A stretch of DNA of 64,000 bases from Limosilactobacillus reuteri. Lineage in GTDB: Bacteria; Bacillota; Bacilli; Lactobacillales; Lactobacillaceae. The DNA lies in NCBI RefSeq assembly GCF_013694365.1, contig NZ_CP059275.1:124001-188000 (forward strand), read 5' to 3'. A program made the translations under genes and the position numbers. This document shows, piece by piece, positions 39,591 to 50,216 of this stretch (positions are counted from its first letter, which is position 1; each line of letters begins with the position of its first letter). A model generated the notes under the pieces. That model worked only from the letters and a program-made list of their open reading frames with translations, was not told the origin of the DNA and did not search any database.

Positions 39591-40733
39591 ATGGCAAAAA
39601 GCAAAAAAAAAGACATTGTTATTTCTAACAGCGCCAATTTTGACCAACAAGAATATGACACCGCAGTTGGTAAGTTAATTCGTAATTACAAGAAGCAAAA
39701 GCAGATTGAGTACGATGAATTAACTACTAAAATTGCTAAACCATTTGAATTGAACGCTGATGGGATTGACAATTTACTTCAAAATATTGAAGATGCCGGA
39801 ATTAGTGTTGTCGATGAAAATGGGGATCCAGATCCTCGTGCTTTAAAGGCTACTGAAAAATTCTCACAATCTGCTATGAAGGATACATCAGCTCCAACTG
39901 GAGTTAAAATTAATGATCCTGTGCGGATGTATTTGAAGGAAATTGGTCGTGTAAATCTTTTGACGGCTGATGAAGAAGTTCAGCTTGCTTTACGGATTGA
40001 AAAAGGTGATGAAGTAGCTAAACAAGAATTAGCTGAGGCTAACTTACGGTTAGTTGTTTCAATTGCAAAGCGTTATGTTGGCCGTGGAATGCAGTTTCTT
40101 GACTTAATCCAGGAAGGTAACATGGGACTTATGAAAGCCGTTGAAAAATTCGATTACCGGCGAGGATTTAAGTTCTCTACTTATGCTACCTGGTGGATTC
40201 GTCAGGCTATTACACGGGCAATTGCTGACCAAGCACGGACAATTCGGATTCCGGTTCATATGGTTGAAACTATTAATAAATTGATCCGGATTCAACGGCA
40301 ATTACTTCAAGATTTAGGACGTGAGCCGTTACCCGAAGAAATTGGTGCAGAAATGGATATGCCAACTGAAAAAGTACGGAATATTCTTAAAATTGCCCAA
40401 GAACCAGTTTCACTTGAAACGCCTATTGGTGAAGAGGATGATTCTCATTTAGGGGACTTTATTGAAGATCAAGATGCAACAAGTCCAGCTGACCATGCTG
40501 CTTATGAAATGATGAAGAAGCAACTTGAAAATGTGCTGGATACGTTAACCGATCGTGAAGAAAATGTTCTGCGGCTTCGTTTTGGTTTAGATGATGGTCG
40601 GACACGGACCCTTGAAGAAGTCGGAAAAGTCTTCGGGGTAACGCGGGAACGGATTCGTCAGATTGAAGCTAAGGCGCTTCGGAAATTACGTCACCCATCA
40701 CGTTCTAAGCAATTAAAAGATTTCTTAGAATAA
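39591..40733 (+). CDS. rpoD: RNA polymerase primary sigma factor
   Basis: RpoD (SigA) directs RNA polymerase to housekeeping promoters. The 380-residue protein has region 1.2 ([17 protein letters not shown], about 109-125), region 2 ([20 protein letters not shown], about 171-190, then [13 protein letters not shown]), and region 4.2 ([20 protein letters not shown], about 344-363). A lysine-rich N-terminus replaces the long region 1.1 of E. coli. dnaG is the native upstream partner. The end of dnaG holds a GGAGGAG that fits this gene. Confidence 0.97.
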   Translation: MAKSKKKDIVISNSANFDQQEYDTAVGKLIRNYKKQKQIEYDELTTKIAKPFELNADGIDNLLQNIEDAGISVVDENGDPDPRALKATEKFSQSAMKDTSAPTGVKINDPVRMYLKEIGRVNLLTADEEVQLALRIEKGDEVAKQELAEANLRLVVSIAKRYVGRGMQFLDLIQEGNMGLMKAVEKFDYRRGFKFSTYATWWIRQAITRAIADQARTIRIPVHMVETINKLIRIQRQLLQDLGREPLPEEIGAEMDMPTEKVRNILKIAQEPVSLETPIGEEDDSHLGDFIEDQDATSPADHAAYEMMKKQLENVLDTLTDREENVLRLRFGLDDGRTRTLEEVGKVFGVTRERIRQIEAKALRKLRHPSRSKQLKDFLE

Positions 40734-42599
40734 ATGGCAAAGATACCGCGTAATGTAATTGATGAAATACGAAATTCAGTTGATATTGGTGATGTAATTG
40801 GGCGCTATGTCCAACTGCATCAGGCTGGAAAAAATCTAATTGGGTTATGTCCCTTTCATGATGAAAAGACCCCCTCTTTTTCGGTGAATGAGGAAAAACA
40901 ATTTTTCTATTGTTTTGGATGTCACCGGAGCGGAAATGTATTTCAATTTTTGATGGAGTTAAAGCATATCGATTTTGTCGATGCAGTTAAGGAGATCGCT
41001 AACGATAGTAATATCAAGATTCCTGAACAATATGTTAGCGTTCCGGCTAAACCATTAAATAACGAGAATCGACAGCTGTTTGATCTTCATGATAAAGCGG
41101 CTAAACTTTATCACCATATATTGGTAAATACACCGGCTGGGCAAGTTGCACTTAATTATTTAAAAAAACGGGGAATGAGTGAGGAGCTGATTGAACAATT
41201 TGGTTTAGGCTATGCTCCTGATCAGCGAATATTGAAGCCTTTCTTCCAACAGCAAAAGGTTGATTACCAATTGCTAAGAAAAAGTGGACTTTTTAGTGAA
41301 GATCAACAAGGAGAGTTGCGAGACCGGTTTATTGAACGGATAATGTATCCAATAAAAAATGGTCAAGGGCAGGTAATTGCTTTTTCTGGGCGATTAATTG
41401 ATACCAGTAAAACAAATTTACCCAAATATTTAAATAGTCCTGAGACACCGATTTTCAATAAACGGCGAACATTATTTAATTTTGATGTTGCACGAAAAGC
41501 GGCACGTAAAGATGGTCGATTATACTTATTTGAGGGATTTATGGATGTAATCTCGGCCTTTGCTGCAGGGATCGAAAATGGAATCGCTTCAATGGGAACT
41601 AGTTTTACCGAAGAGCAAGTAGCGATTATTGGTCGAGCAACTAGGCAATTAGACATTTGCTACGATGGAGATCAACCGGGACAAAATGCAATTGACCGTG
41701 CAATTAGCCTCGTTAATGATCATCGACCTAATCAGTTGCAGGTAAAGGTTGTCCAATTGCCGGCTGGGATCGATCCAGATGAATATGTTCAAAAGTATGG
41801 ACCACAGCAATTCAATGCCTATCTTACGAATAAGGAAGAAACAACAACAGAATTTTACCTGCGCTTTTTAAGAAACGGGAAAAATTTAGATAATCAGAAT
41901 GAACTAATGCAATATCTTAACCAAGCGCTGAAGGTAATTGCTCAGGTTCAAGCTCCCTTAGAAGAAGATATGTACTTGCAACGGTTGGCAGGTGAGTTCA
42001 AGTTAGATCGACAAACCTTAAAAACGCAGTTAGATCAATTGCGACAACAACTAGGAATTCATAATCAGCCATGGATTAAGCAACAGCCTTCACTAGCTCG
42101 TCATCAACAGTTTCAACAAACTAGTGAAGAAGAACAGCAAAAAATTAAACTTAGTAGGACTGAATTAGCGGAACAGATCTTATTAAGGTACATGCTATAT
42201 GATCGTGAAGTATGGATGCATGTGACAGCAGATCACAATTTTCATTTTGCACATGAGAAATATCAAACTTTGTATTTATTAGCAGCAAGTTATTTTTCTG
42301 AAAATGGCTCGTATTCAACTGCTGACTTTCTTGATTATTTAGATGAAAGTAGTTTACAAGGTACTCTTGGGCAAATTGAGAATTTAAATGTTGACCAAGA
42401 AGTTGATATGCGAGCAATTGATGATTGTATCCATATGATCGTAGAACAAACACCGTTAGCTGCGCAAATTGCAGATAAGCAAGCCCAGTTAAAAGAAGCT
42501 AATTCATTGCATAATACAGAATTAGCTACGCAATTAACGATTGAACTGGTAAAATTATTAAAGCAGCAGCAACGCTTAAAAACGGAGGAGACTAATTAA
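40734..42599 (+). CDS. dnaG: DNA primase
   Basis: DnaG makes RNA primers at the fork. The CHC2 zinc finger is LCPFHDEKTPSF with YCFGCHRSGNV (about 40-68). The TOPRIM domain shows LFEGFMDVISAFAAG near 264-278 and the metal-binding DICYDGDQPGQNA near 308-320. A C-terminal helicase-binding region follows to residue 621. It belongs to the macromolecular synthesis cluster with rpoD. Confidence 0.96.
   Translation: MAKIPRNVIDEIRNSVDIGDVIGRYVQLHQAGKNLIGLCPFHDEKTPSFSVNEEKQFFYCFGCHRSGNVFQFLMELKHIDFVDAVKEIANDSNIKIPEQYVSVPAKPLNNENRQLFDLHDKAAKLYHHILVNTPAGQVALNYLKKRGMSEELIEQFGLGYAPDQRILKPFFQQQKVDYQLLRKSGLFSEDQQGELRDRFIERIMYPIKNGQGQVIAFSGRLIDTSKTNLPKYLNSPETPIFNKRRTLFNFDVARKAARKDGRLYLFEGFMDVISAFAAGIENGIASMGTSFTEEQVAIIGRATRQLDICYDGDQPGQNAIDRAISLVNDHRPNQLQVKVVQLPAGIDPDEYVQKYGPQQFNAYLTNKEETTTEFYLRFLRNGKNLDNQNELMQYLNQALKVIAQVQAPLEEDMYLQRLAGEFKLDRQTLKTQLDQLRQQLGIHNQPWIKQQPSLARHQQFQQTSEEEQQKIKLSRTELAEQILLRYMLYDREVWMHVTADHNFHFAHEKYQTLYLLAASYFSENGSYSTADFLDYLDESSLQGTLGQIENLNVDQEVDMRAIDDCIHMIVEQTPLAAQIADKQAQLKEANSLHNTELATQLTIELVKLLKQQQRLKTEETN
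42584..42590 (+). promoter_or_regulatory. Stranded Shine-Dalgarno at the end of dnaG
   Basis: GGAGGAG lies within the last codons of dnaG. The next frame here is glyS, but in Bacillota rpoD follows dnaG. The site therefore probably belongs to rpoD, which in this window lies upstream of dnaG. Confidence 0.65.
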
Positions 42600-44675
42600 A
42601 TGGCAAATACATACTTATTAGAAGTCGGTGTTGAAGAAATGCCTGCTCACGTTGTAACACCAAGTATTAAACAGTTACACGAACGAGTAGAAAAGTACCT
42701 TAAAGAACAACGGATTACTTTTGATGATATTCAAGAATTCGCTACTCCACGACGGATGGCATTACTAATCCATGGCTTAAGTGATAAGCAACCTGATATT
42801 GATGAATCAGTTAAGGGCCCTGCAAAAAAGATTGCGCAAGATGCTGATGGTAATTGGACCAAAGCTGCAATTGGTTTTACCCGGGGACAAGGTGCCTCTG
42901 TTGAAGATATTGAATTCAAAGAAGTAAAAGGCGTTGAATATGTTTTTGTTGAAAAGCATATTGCTGGAAAAACTGTTGCTGAAGTTCTTCAAGGATTACC
43001 AACAGTTATTACTTCGATGAATTTCCCAACCTTGATGAAGTGGGGCTACAATAACTTACAATTTATTCGTCCGATTCGGTGGCTAGTTTCATTATTAAAT
43101 GATGAAGTCGTTCCATTTAATATTTTGGACGTTGAAGCTGGTCGAGAAACACAAGGCCACCGGTTCTTAGGCCATCCAGTTGAAATTGCTAAGGCTGATG
43201 ATTATGAGGAAACCTTAAATAATGATTTCGTTATTGCTGATCAAACAAAGCGAAAGAATTTAATTAAGGATCAAATTACTAAGATTATTAATGAGAACAA
43301 CTGGCAAGTTGATTGGGATGAGGACTTACTAGAAGAAGTTAATAACCTAGTTGAATGGCCAACTGCCTTTGCTGGATCTTTTGATGAGAAGTACTTAGCA
43401 TTACCTGACCCGGTCCTAATTACTTCCATGAAGGATAACCAACGATTCTTCTGTGTACGGGATAAAGATGGTAACCTCTTATCGCACTTTATTTCTGTTC
43501 GCAACGGTAACACAGACTACCTTGATAATGTTATTAAAGGAAATGAACGGGTTCTTGTTCCTCGTCTTGAAGATGCTCAATTCTTCTATCAAGAAGATCA
43601 GAAGTTGACAATTGATGAATATGTGGAACGACTTAAGAAAGTTAGCTTCCATGATAAGATTAGTTCAATGTATGACAAAATGCAGCGGGTCGCAGTGATT
43701 GCGAATGTTCTTGGTAAGCAACTAAATCTTTCAGATGAAGAACTAGCAGACCTTGATCGAGCAGCACATATTTATAAATTTGACCTTACTACGCAAATGG
43801 TGGGTGAATTCGCAGAGTTGCAAGGAATTATGGGTGAAATTTATGCTAAGCTATTCGGTGAAAAAGATGATGTTGCCACAGCTATTCGTGAACACTACAT
43901 GCCAATCTCTGCAGAAGGAGAATTGCCACAAACTAAGATTGGCGCGGTCTTAGCAATTGCCGATAAACTTGACAGTATCATGAGCTTCTTTGCAGTTGAT
44001 ATGATTCCAAGCGGTTCAAATGACCCTTATGCTTTACGTCGGCAGGCATTTGGAATTGTCCGGATCATCGCCGATCGTGGTTGGAACCTTCCATTATTAA
44101 GTATTCAATCAGAAATTGCCCCTGCCTTTGAAAACGCTGAAATCAATGTTTCTTTTGATTTGAATAAAAATAGTGATGAAGTCCGTTCGTTCTTCTTGGA
44201 CCGGATTAAGCAATTATTCCATGGTCAAAAGGTTCGTCACGATATCATTGATGCAGCTACCGATACTCATCAAAATGATATTGCTAATATCCTTGAAGCT
44301 ATTCAAACTATTGATGATCATAAGGATGATGATAACTTTAAAGAAGATATTGAAGCTCTTACCCGGGTATTACGGATTGCAAAGAAGGATAAACGTCCAG
44401 TTAGTGAGCTTGTAGTAGATCCTAATTTATTTGAGAACCCATCTGAGGCTAAGATGCATACTGCTGTTTCAGAATTGATTAAGGAAAATCAACAGACAGT
44501 AAGTGAAAACTTTGCAGCCTTACGGACTTTAACACCAATAATTAGTGAATATTTTGATGAAAATATGATTATGGATAAGAATGAAGATATTCGTAATAAT
44601 CGTTTGGCCCAATTAAGTATTTTGGCTAATCAAGCATCATTAATTGGTAACTTGGATAACTTGATTGTAAAATAA
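42600..44675 (+). CDS. glyS: Glycyl-tRNA synthetase beta subunit
   Basis: GlyS binds tRNA in the heterotetrameric glycyl-tRNA synthetase. The 691-residue protein opens with LLEVGVEEMPAHVV and contains FATPRRMALLI near 46-56, the NFPTLMKWGY block near 141 and SGSNDPYALRRQAFGIVRI near 466-484. These are family hallmarks. glyQ precedes it in the genome but follows it here. Confidence 0.97.
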   Translation: MANTYLLEVGVEEMPAHVVTPSIKQLHERVEKYLKEQRITFDDIQEFATPRRMALLIHGLSDKQPDIDESVKGPAKKIAQDADGNWTKAAIGFTRGQGASVEDIEFKEVKGVEYVFVEKHIAGKTVAEVLQGLPTVITSMNFPTLMKWGYNNLQFIRPIRWLVSLLNDEVVPFNILDVEAGRETQGHRFLGHPVEIAKADDYEETLNNDFVIADQTKRKNLIKDQITKIINENNWQVDWDEDLLEEVNNLVEWPTAFAGSFDEKYLALPDPVLITSMKDNQRFFCVRDKDGNLLSHFISVRNGNTDYLDNVIKGNERVLVPRLEDAQFFYQEDQKLTIDEYVERLKKVSFHDKISSMYDKMQRVAVIANVLGKQLNLSDEELADLDRAAHIYKFDLTTQMVGEFAELQGIMGEIYAKLFGEKDDVATAIREHYMPISAEGELPQTKIGAVLAIADKLDSIMSFFAVDMIPSGSNDPYALRRQAFGIVRIIADRGWNLPLLSIQSEIAPAFENAEINVSFDLNKNSDEVRSFFLDRIKQLFHGQKVRHDIIDAATDTHQNDIANILEAIQTIDDHKDDDNFKEDIEALTRVLRIAKKDKRPVSELVVDPNLFENPSEAKMHTAVSELIKENQQTVSENFAALRTLTPIISEYFDENMIMDKNEDIRNNRLAQLSILANQASLIGNLDNLIVK

Positions 44676-45662
44676 ATGACGAAAAAATTAACCGTGCAAG
44701 ATATTATCTTTACATTGGAACAATATTGGGCAGATCAAGGCTGTATGTTAATGCAGGCTTATGATAACGAAAAGGGTGCGGGGACAATGAGTCCTTACAC
44801 TTTCTTGCGGGCAATTGGTCCTGAACCATGGAATGTGGCTTATGTTGAACCTTCACGGCGGCCAGCTGATGGTCGTTATGGTGAAAACCCAAACCGGCTT
44901 TACCAACACCACCAATTCCAGGTATTAATGAAGCCTTCTCCTGATAATATTCAAGAATTATACTTAGGAAGTTTGAAAAAGTTAGGGATTGATCCTTTAG
45001 AGCATGATATCCGGTTTGTTGAAGATAACTGGGAAAACCCTTCAATGGGCTGTGCCGGTGTTGGTTGGGAAGTTTGGCTTGATGGAATGGAAGTTACTCA
45101 ATTTACTTACTTCCAAGTCGTTGGAGAGTTGCCAATGAGCCCAGTGGCCGCCGAAGTTACTTATGGACTTGAACGGTTGGCTGAATATATTCAAAATGTT
45201 GACTCAGTTTATGACTTAGAGTGGGCGGATGGTGTTCTGTATGGTGATATCTTCCAAGAACCTGAATATGAACATTCTAAGTATGCGTTTGAAGAAAGTA
45301 ACCAAGATATGCTTCTGCAAGACTTTAATGATTACGAAAAAGAAGCTAAACGTTTAATTAAGCTTGGATTGGTTCACCCAGCTTATGATTATGTTTTAAA
45401 GTGTAGTCATACCTTTAACTTGTTAGACGCGCGTGGTGCTGTTTCAGTTACCGAACGTGCTGGTTATCTTCACCGTATTCGAATTATGGCAAAATCAATT
45501 GCAAAAGCCTTTGTTGAAGAGCGGCGTAAACGTGGCTTCCCACTGATTCATGACGAAGCAGTTCGCCAAAAAACAGTTGAAGAATATACAAAAAAAGCGG
45601 AAAAGGCAAAGGAACGGGCCGCAAAGCAAGCAGCTAAGAAAGCACAAAAGGGGGAAAAGTAA
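44676..45662 (+). CDS. glyQ: Glycyl-tRNA synthetase alpha subunit
   Basis: GlyQ is the catalytic subunit that activates glycine. The N-terminal [20 protein letters not shown] and the following [20 protein letters not shown] (about 40-59) are diagnostic, with [15 protein letters not shown] after that. At 328 residues it is longer than the usual 290-300, because of a lysine- and alanine-rich tail from about residue 300. The end carries GGGGGAA, which would serve glyS in native order. Confidence 0.97.
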   Translation: MTKKLTVQDIIFTLEQYWADQGCMLMQAYDNEKGAGTMSPYTFLRAIGPEPWNVAYVEPSRRPADGRYGENPNRLYQHHQFQVLMKPSPDNIQELYLGSLKKLGIDPLEHDIRFVEDNWENPSMGCAGVGWEVWLDGMEVTQFTYFQVVGELPMSPVAAEVTYGLERLAEYIQNVDSVYDLEWADGVLYGDIFQEPEYEHSKYAFEESNQDMLLQDFNDYEKEAKRLIKLGLVHPAYDYVLKCSHTFNLLDARGAVSVTERAGYLHRIRIMAKSIAKAFVEERRKRGFPLIHDEAVRQKTVEEYTKKAEKAKERAAKQAAKKAQKGEK

Positions 45663-46448
45663 ATGGCACGCGTAACCACACAATTTACTGGGATCATTAT
45701 GTACCGACAGGATTATCGTGAACGCGACCTATTAGTAAAAATGCTCACTGATAAGATTGGGCCGGCAATGTTTTTTGTAAAAAATGCTAAAAAACGTGGC
45801 TTTCGGATGACTGCTGATATCCTGCCATTCACCCATGGTACATACATTGGCTCACTTGATGAAAATGGCTTAAGTTTTATTAATACAGCAAGTGATACTA
45901 GCCAATACAAGAATATTGCAAGTGACATTAGCAAAAATGCATATGTTACGTATATTTTGGCATTAGTTGACAGTGCTTTTAATGACGGTCGAAGCATTGG
46001 TGGCTGGTTTAATCAAGTTGCTGCAGCCTTAGACTTAATCGAAAAAGGATTAGATGAGCAAATAATTACAAATATTATTGAAACACAGCTGTTAGTTGCT
46101 TTTGGTGTAGCACCAATTTGGGATCGGTGTGTTGTTTGTGGCCGCAATGATCTGGCTTTAGACTTCTCTGAACAATATGGAGGGATGCTTTGTCAGAATC
46201 ACTGGTCACTTGATGAACATCGTCTTCACCTTGACCGTAAAACTGTTTATTATCTCCAACAGTTTGCCACAATTAACTTGCAGAAATTGAATTCTATTCG
46301 GATTAATCCAGCTACTAAACGACGTCTCCAACAAGTCTTGGATACTCTTTATGATAACGAGGTTGGACTAAACTTGAAGGCAAAACGGTTCATTAGACAA
46401 ATGAATAAGTGGGAACAAAATATCGGAAAGTTATCAATGAACGATTGA
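45663..46448 (+). CDS. recO: DNA repair protein RecO
   Basis: RecO helps RecA to replace single-strand binding protein on damaged DNA. The OB-fold N-terminus begins with FTGIIMYRQDYRERDLLVKM (about 8-27). A zinc-binding motif CVVCGRNDL with a later CQNH is present at about 156-182. The length is 261 residues. It lies between era and glyQ, the usual arrangement. Confidence 0.95.
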   Translation: MARVTTQFTGIIMYRQDYRERDLLVKMLTDKIGPAMFFVKNAKKRGFRMTADILPFTHGTYIGSLDENGLSFINTASDTSQYKNIASDISKNAYVTYILALVDSAFNDGRSIGGWFNQVAAALDLIEKGLDEQIITNIIETQLLVAFGVAPIWDRCVVCGRNDLALDFSEQYGGMLCQNHWSLDEHRLHLDRKTVYYLQQFATINLQKLNSIRINPATKRRLQQVLDTLYDNEVGLNLKAKRFIRQMNKWEQNIGKLSMND

Positions 46449-47354
46449 ATGGATAATCCAAATTATAAGTCTGGCTTTGTGGCAATTATTGGGCGCCCAA
46501 ACGTTGGAAAATCAACTTTATTGAATTATGTTGTCGGGCAAAAGGTAGCAATTATGAGTAATGTTGCACAGACAACGCGTAATAAGATTCAAGGAATTTA
46601 TACAAGCCCAGAAGCACAGATTATTTTTATTGATACGCCAGGAATTCATAAACCATCTACTAAATTAGGTGATTTCATGGAAAAATCAGCAATGTCAGCA
46701 TTAGATGAAGTGGATGCTGTCTTATTTGTTGTTAGTGCGACTGAGAAGCGCGGCCCTGGTGATGACTTTATTATTGAACGCTTAAAGAAAGTTAATCAGC
46801 CAATCTTTTTAGTTGTTAATAAGATCGATCAAATCAATCCCAATGATCTGCCTGAAATTGTTGATCAGTATAAAGATACCCTTCTATTTAAGGGAATTGT
46901 ACCAATTTCGGCTTTGCAGGGAAATAATGTGAATAACTTAATCAATGATATTATTAAGATTCTTCCCAATGGTCCGCAATACTACCCAGCCGATCAAGTA
47001 AGTGACCACCCTGAACGTTTTGTGATTGCAGAAATGATCCGTGAAAAGGTCTTTTTGCTGACGAGACAAGAAGTGCCGCATTCAGTAGCTGTTGATGTAA
47101 CATCGATAAAGCGTGAGGATGAAAACCATATTCATATCTCGGCCAATATTATTGTTGAACGTCCTGGCCAAAAGGGAATTATTATTGGTAAAGGTGGAAA
47201 AATGCTGAAAAAGATTGGGACAATGGCCCGACAAGATATTGAAAAATTACTTGGTGACAAAGTATTTCTTCAACTATGGGTAAAAGTTGTTCCTGACTGG
47301 CGTGATAAGTCTGCAATGCTAAAAGACTATGGTTATCGGAATAAAGACTATTAA
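46449..47354 (+). CDS. era: GTPase Era
   Basis: Era binds 16S rRNA and acts in 30S assembly. The P-loop is [13 protein letters not shown] near 14-26, G3 is DTPGIHKP near 62 and G4 is NKID near 122. The C-terminal KH domain shows [15 protein letters not shown] near 239-253. The length of 301 residues is typical. Confidence 0.97.
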   Translation: MDNPNYKSGFVAIIGRPNVGKSTLLNYVVGQKVAIMSNVAQTTRNKIQGIYTSPEAQIIFIDTPGIHKPSTKLGDFMEKSAMSALDEVDAVLFVVSATEKRGPGDDFIIERLKKVNQPIFLVVNKIDQINPNDLPEIVDQYKDTLLFKGIVPISALQGNNVNNLINDIIKILPNGPQYYPADQVSDHPERFVIAEMIREKVFLLTRQEVPHSVAVDVTSIKREDENHIHISANIIVERPGQKGIIIGKGGKMLKKIGTMARQDIEKLLGDKVFLQLWVKVVPDWRDKSAMLKDYGYRNKDY

Positions 47355-47750
47355 ATGGACTCACGCGATAAACATCAAACTGAGAAAAATCATCACTTAA
47401 TTCAAGCAATGCGTCACGCAATCGATGGAATTATCCAAGTATTACGTGAAGAGCGTAATATGCGGTATCATCTTTTAGCTGCCTGCTTGGCCATTATTAT
47501 GTCGGCCTTATTGCAGATTTCAGCAATGGAATGGTTATGGATTTTATTAGCAATCTTTGTTGTTTTTACATCTGAATTTCTTAATACGGTTACCGAAGCT
47601 GTTACAGATTTGATTGTTGATCACCATTATGAATTAAATGTAAAAAAAGCTAAAGATGTTGCTGCTGGTGGCGTACTGATTTCAGCGATATTTTCGGTTT
47701 TGGTGGGTCTAATTATTTTTATTCCCCGTATATTAGCAATTATTAGATAG
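47355..47750 (+). CDS. dgkA: Diacylglycerol/undecaprenol kinase family protein
   Basis: This 131-residue membrane kinase has three hydrophobic helices and the conserved EFLNTVTEAVTDLIVD near 74-89. In Gram-positive bacteria the preferred substrate is undecaprenol, which feeds the cell-wall lipid carrier pool. The first 17 bases also form the end of ybeY (48214-48230), so in the genome ybeY overlaps the start of this gene. Confidence 0.93.
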   Translation: MDSRDKHQTEKNHHLIQAMRHAIDGIIQVLREERNMRYHLLAACLAIIMSALLQISAMEWLWILLAIFVVFTSEFLNTVTEAVTDLIVDHHYELNVKKAKDVAAGGVLISAIFSVLVGLIIFIPRILAIIR

Positions 47751-48230
47751 ATGGACTTGGAAATTTTCGATCAAACAACAGCACAGCTTCCAAATGAACA
47801 ATTGGCGATGGTAAAGGACTTATTACAGTATGCTGCTAAAGAACTTTCCTTATCAGAAAATACAGAAATGTCTTTAACGTTTGTAAATAATCCAGAGATA
47901 AAAAAATTAAATGCCCAGTATCGTAATGTTGACCGGGCAACTGATGTTTTAAGTTTTGCCGCAGAAGAAGCGGGAGATGAAACACCGATTATTATGGATC
48001 CCCAAATGGCCGCTGAAATCCCTGTTAATCTTGGTGACTTATTTATTTCCATCGATAAGGTAGCAGAACAAGCAAAGTTTTTGGGCCATTCAGTTGATCG
48101 AGAGTTAGGATTTTTAGCTGTTCATGGTTTTCTTCACTTAAATGGATATGATCATGAAGAGCCGGCAGATGAAGAAAAAATGTTTAAATTACAACGGGAG
48201 ATACTAGACGGTTATGGACTCACGCGATAA
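47751..48230 (+). CDS. ybeY: Endoribonuclease YbeY
   Basis: YbeY is a metal-dependent RNase for 16S rRNA maturation and quality control. The zinc site AVHGFLHLNGYDHEE (about 123-137) is intact, and NAQYRNVDRATDVLSFA near 54-70 is conserved. The length is 159 residues. Its last 17 bases are the first 17 of dgkA, preceded by GGGAG at 48196-48200. Confidence 0.96.
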   Translation: MDLEIFDQTTAQLPNEQLAMVKDLLQYAAKELSLSENTEMSLTFVNNPEIKKLNAQYRNVDRATDVLSFAAEEAGDETPIIMDPQMAAEIPVNLGDLFISIDKVAEQAKFLGHSVDRELGFLAVHGFLHLNGYDHEEPADEEKMFKLQREILDGYGLTR

Positions 48231-49244
48231 GTGGGAGAACAAAAAACGATTGAACAAACTTTTCAAATTGAAAGTCCAGAAATAGAAGTTGGCTTACTAG
48301 GAACACAGGATAAGTTTGTGAGCCTGATTGAACAAGGAATGGATGTTGAAATCCGACCATTCGGTGAAAATCTTAAAGTAAGTGGACAAGAAGAAGACGT
48401 TAAACTTACGATCGATGTATTTCGTGCCCTTATTTCGTTGCTAAACCAAGGGATCCGCATCCACAGTACAGATATTGTTAGTGCGATGAAGATGGCGCAT
48501 CGTGGAACATTGGAATATTTTGCTGACCTCTACAGTGAAACGATTATTAAAGATCGCCGGGGAAGAGCCATTCGGGTAAAAAATTTTGGTCAGCGGCAGT
48601 ATGTTAACGCAATGAAGCATAATGATATTACGTTTGGGATTGGCCCTGCCGGAACAGGGAAAACTTACCTAGCAGTCGCAATGGCCGTGGCATCCTTAAA
48701 GCGTGGCGAAGTGGAACGGATTATCTTGACGCGACCAGCAGTTGAAGCTGGTGAAAGTCTAGGATTCTTACCTGGTGACCTTCGTGAAAAAGTAGATCCT
48801 TATTTACGACCAATTTATGATGCCTTAAATGATATTTTTGGGGCTGATCATACACAGCGGTTAATCGATCGAGGAATTATCGAAATTGCACCTCTTGCTT
48901 ATATGCGTGGACGAACTCTTGATGGAGCTTTTGTAATTTTAGATGAAGCCCAAAATACGACTAATGCCCAGATGAAGATGTTCCTTACCCGTTTAGGCTT
49001 TGGCTCAAAAATGGTTATTAATGGTGATGTTTCACAAATTGACCTTCCACATGGGACTCGCAGTGGTCTTGTAAACGCGCAACGAATTTTGAATAATATT
49101 AAGTCAATTAAGTTTGTTAAATTTAGTGCAGAAGATGTTGTTCGTCACCCGGTTGTAGCACGGATTATTACTGCTTATGAGGACCAAACATCAAAGCGAT
49201 TAGCAGAAAAAGATAAAGATAAAGAGACAAAAGAGGAAAAATGA
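48231..49244 (+). CDS. phoH: PhoH-like ATPase
   Basis: The 337-residue protein has a KH-like N-terminal part and a P-loop ATPase domain with GPAGTGKTYLAVAMA near 139-153 and Walker B FVILDEAQNTT near 232-242. It usually precedes ybeY in an operon and may work in rRNA processing. The start is GTG. The tail is rich in Lys and Glu. Confidence 0.94.
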   Translation: MGEQKTIEQTFQIESPEIEVGLLGTQDKFVSLIEQGMDVEIRPFGENLKVSGQEEDVKLTIDVFRALISLLNQGIRIHSTDIVSAMKMAHRGTLEYFADLYSETIIKDRRGRAIRVKNFGQRQYVNAMKHNDITFGIGPAGTGKTYLAVAMAVASLKRGEVERIILTRPAVEAGESLGFLPGDLREKVDPYLRPIYDALNDIFGADHTQRLIDRGIIEIAPLAYMRGRTLDGAFVILDEAQNTTNAQMKMFLTRLGFGSKMVINGDVSQIDLPHGTRSGLVNAQRILNNIKSIKFVKFSAEDVVRHPVVARIITAYEDQTSKRLAEKDKDKETKEEK

Positions 49245-50216
49245 ATGGTTCATTCGACGGCACAGAAAATTTTATGGCAATTACTTTCAGCACCAGATTC
49301 ATGGATTTCTGGAAATGATTTAGCAAAGCGATTTAATATTAGTCGTGAATCTGTTTGGAAGGCCATCAACGGTTTACGAAAAAACGGAAATAATATTGAA
49401 AGTCGTAGAAACCTTGGATACCGTTTTACCGGAAATTCAAGGTTGAGTGCTGATATTATTGATTTTTATACTCATAATCACTTTAAGAATCGTCTTTACG
49501 TTGAAAATCAGGTTAGCTCAACTCAAAGCATCGCGAAAGCTTTTTTGAGTCACCACCTAGTTAGTGCGCCAACGGTATTTATCGCTGATCATCAAACTGC
49601 TGGCTATGGAAGACAGGGACGGTCCTTTTACTCTCCGGCAGCAACTGGCTTGTACTTTAGTATGATTCTGCCTAGCCCAACCGACAGACCACTACAAGCT
49701 GGGTTAATGACAACGACTTTTGCAGTTTTAATTGGGGAAGTTCTTAAACAATTTTTCCCTGGTCAAGACTTTCGGTACAAATGGGTCAACGATATTTATT
49801 TAAACCATAAAAAAGTCGGTGGAATTTTGACCGAGGCAGTAGTAGACCTTGAATTAAGAGCAACGGCATCCTTAGTGGTAGGAATTGGTTTGAATATAAC
49901 TACAAAAGAATTTCCGCTGGGCCTTAAAAATAAAGCGACAGGAATAGCACCAGCAGATCGTAATCTTTTAGTCAGCCGTCTTATTGAGACGATTGCTAAT
50001 AATTATTTAGACTATGATAATCCACAGTATCTTGAGCAATATCGCCAAGACTCAATGATTTTAGGACAGAAGGTGGACTTGGTAGTAAATGGTGAGGTTA
50101 TTGCTGGAACTGCTAAAAAAATCGAAAATGATGGTGCGTTAACAATTCGCCTGGCAGACGGAAAAACGAAAACTTTTAATAGTGGGGAAGTAGTTAAAGT
50201 TAATTTTGAAAAATAA
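49245..50216 (+). CDS. birA: Biotin-protein ligase / biotin operon repressor
   Basis: BirA attaches biotin to carboxylases and may repress biotin uptake genes. A winged helix occupies about residues 1-65 (GNDLAKRFNISRESVWKAIN). The ligase domain has GYGRQGRSFYSPAATGLYFS near 119-138 and KWVNDIYLNHKKVGGILTEA near 178-197. Its neighbour bioY imports biotin, so the pair covers uptake and use. A DNA target cannot be seen because noncoding sequence is missing. Confidence 0.94.
   Translation: MVHSTAQKILWQLLSAPDSWISGNDLAKRFNISRESVWKAINGLRKNGNNIESRRNLGYRFTGNSRLSADIIDFYTHNHFKNRLYVENQVSSTQSIAKAFLSHHLVSAPTVFIADHQTAGYGRQGRSFYSPAATGLYFSMILPSPTDRPLQAGLMTTTFAVLIGEVLKQFFPGQDFRYKWVNDIYLNHKKVGGILTEAVVDLELRATASLVVGIGLNITTKEFPLGLKNKATGIAPADRNLLVSRLIETIANNYLDYDNPQYLEQYRQDSMILGQKVDLVVNGEVIAGTAKKIENDGALTIRLADGKTKTFNSGEVVKVNFEK

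Noticed and set aside
2061-49244. A single giant operon of over 40 genes with zero spacing
   Set aside because: Stranded ribosome binding sites and duplicated overlaps show that the zero spacing is produced by joining extracted sequences.
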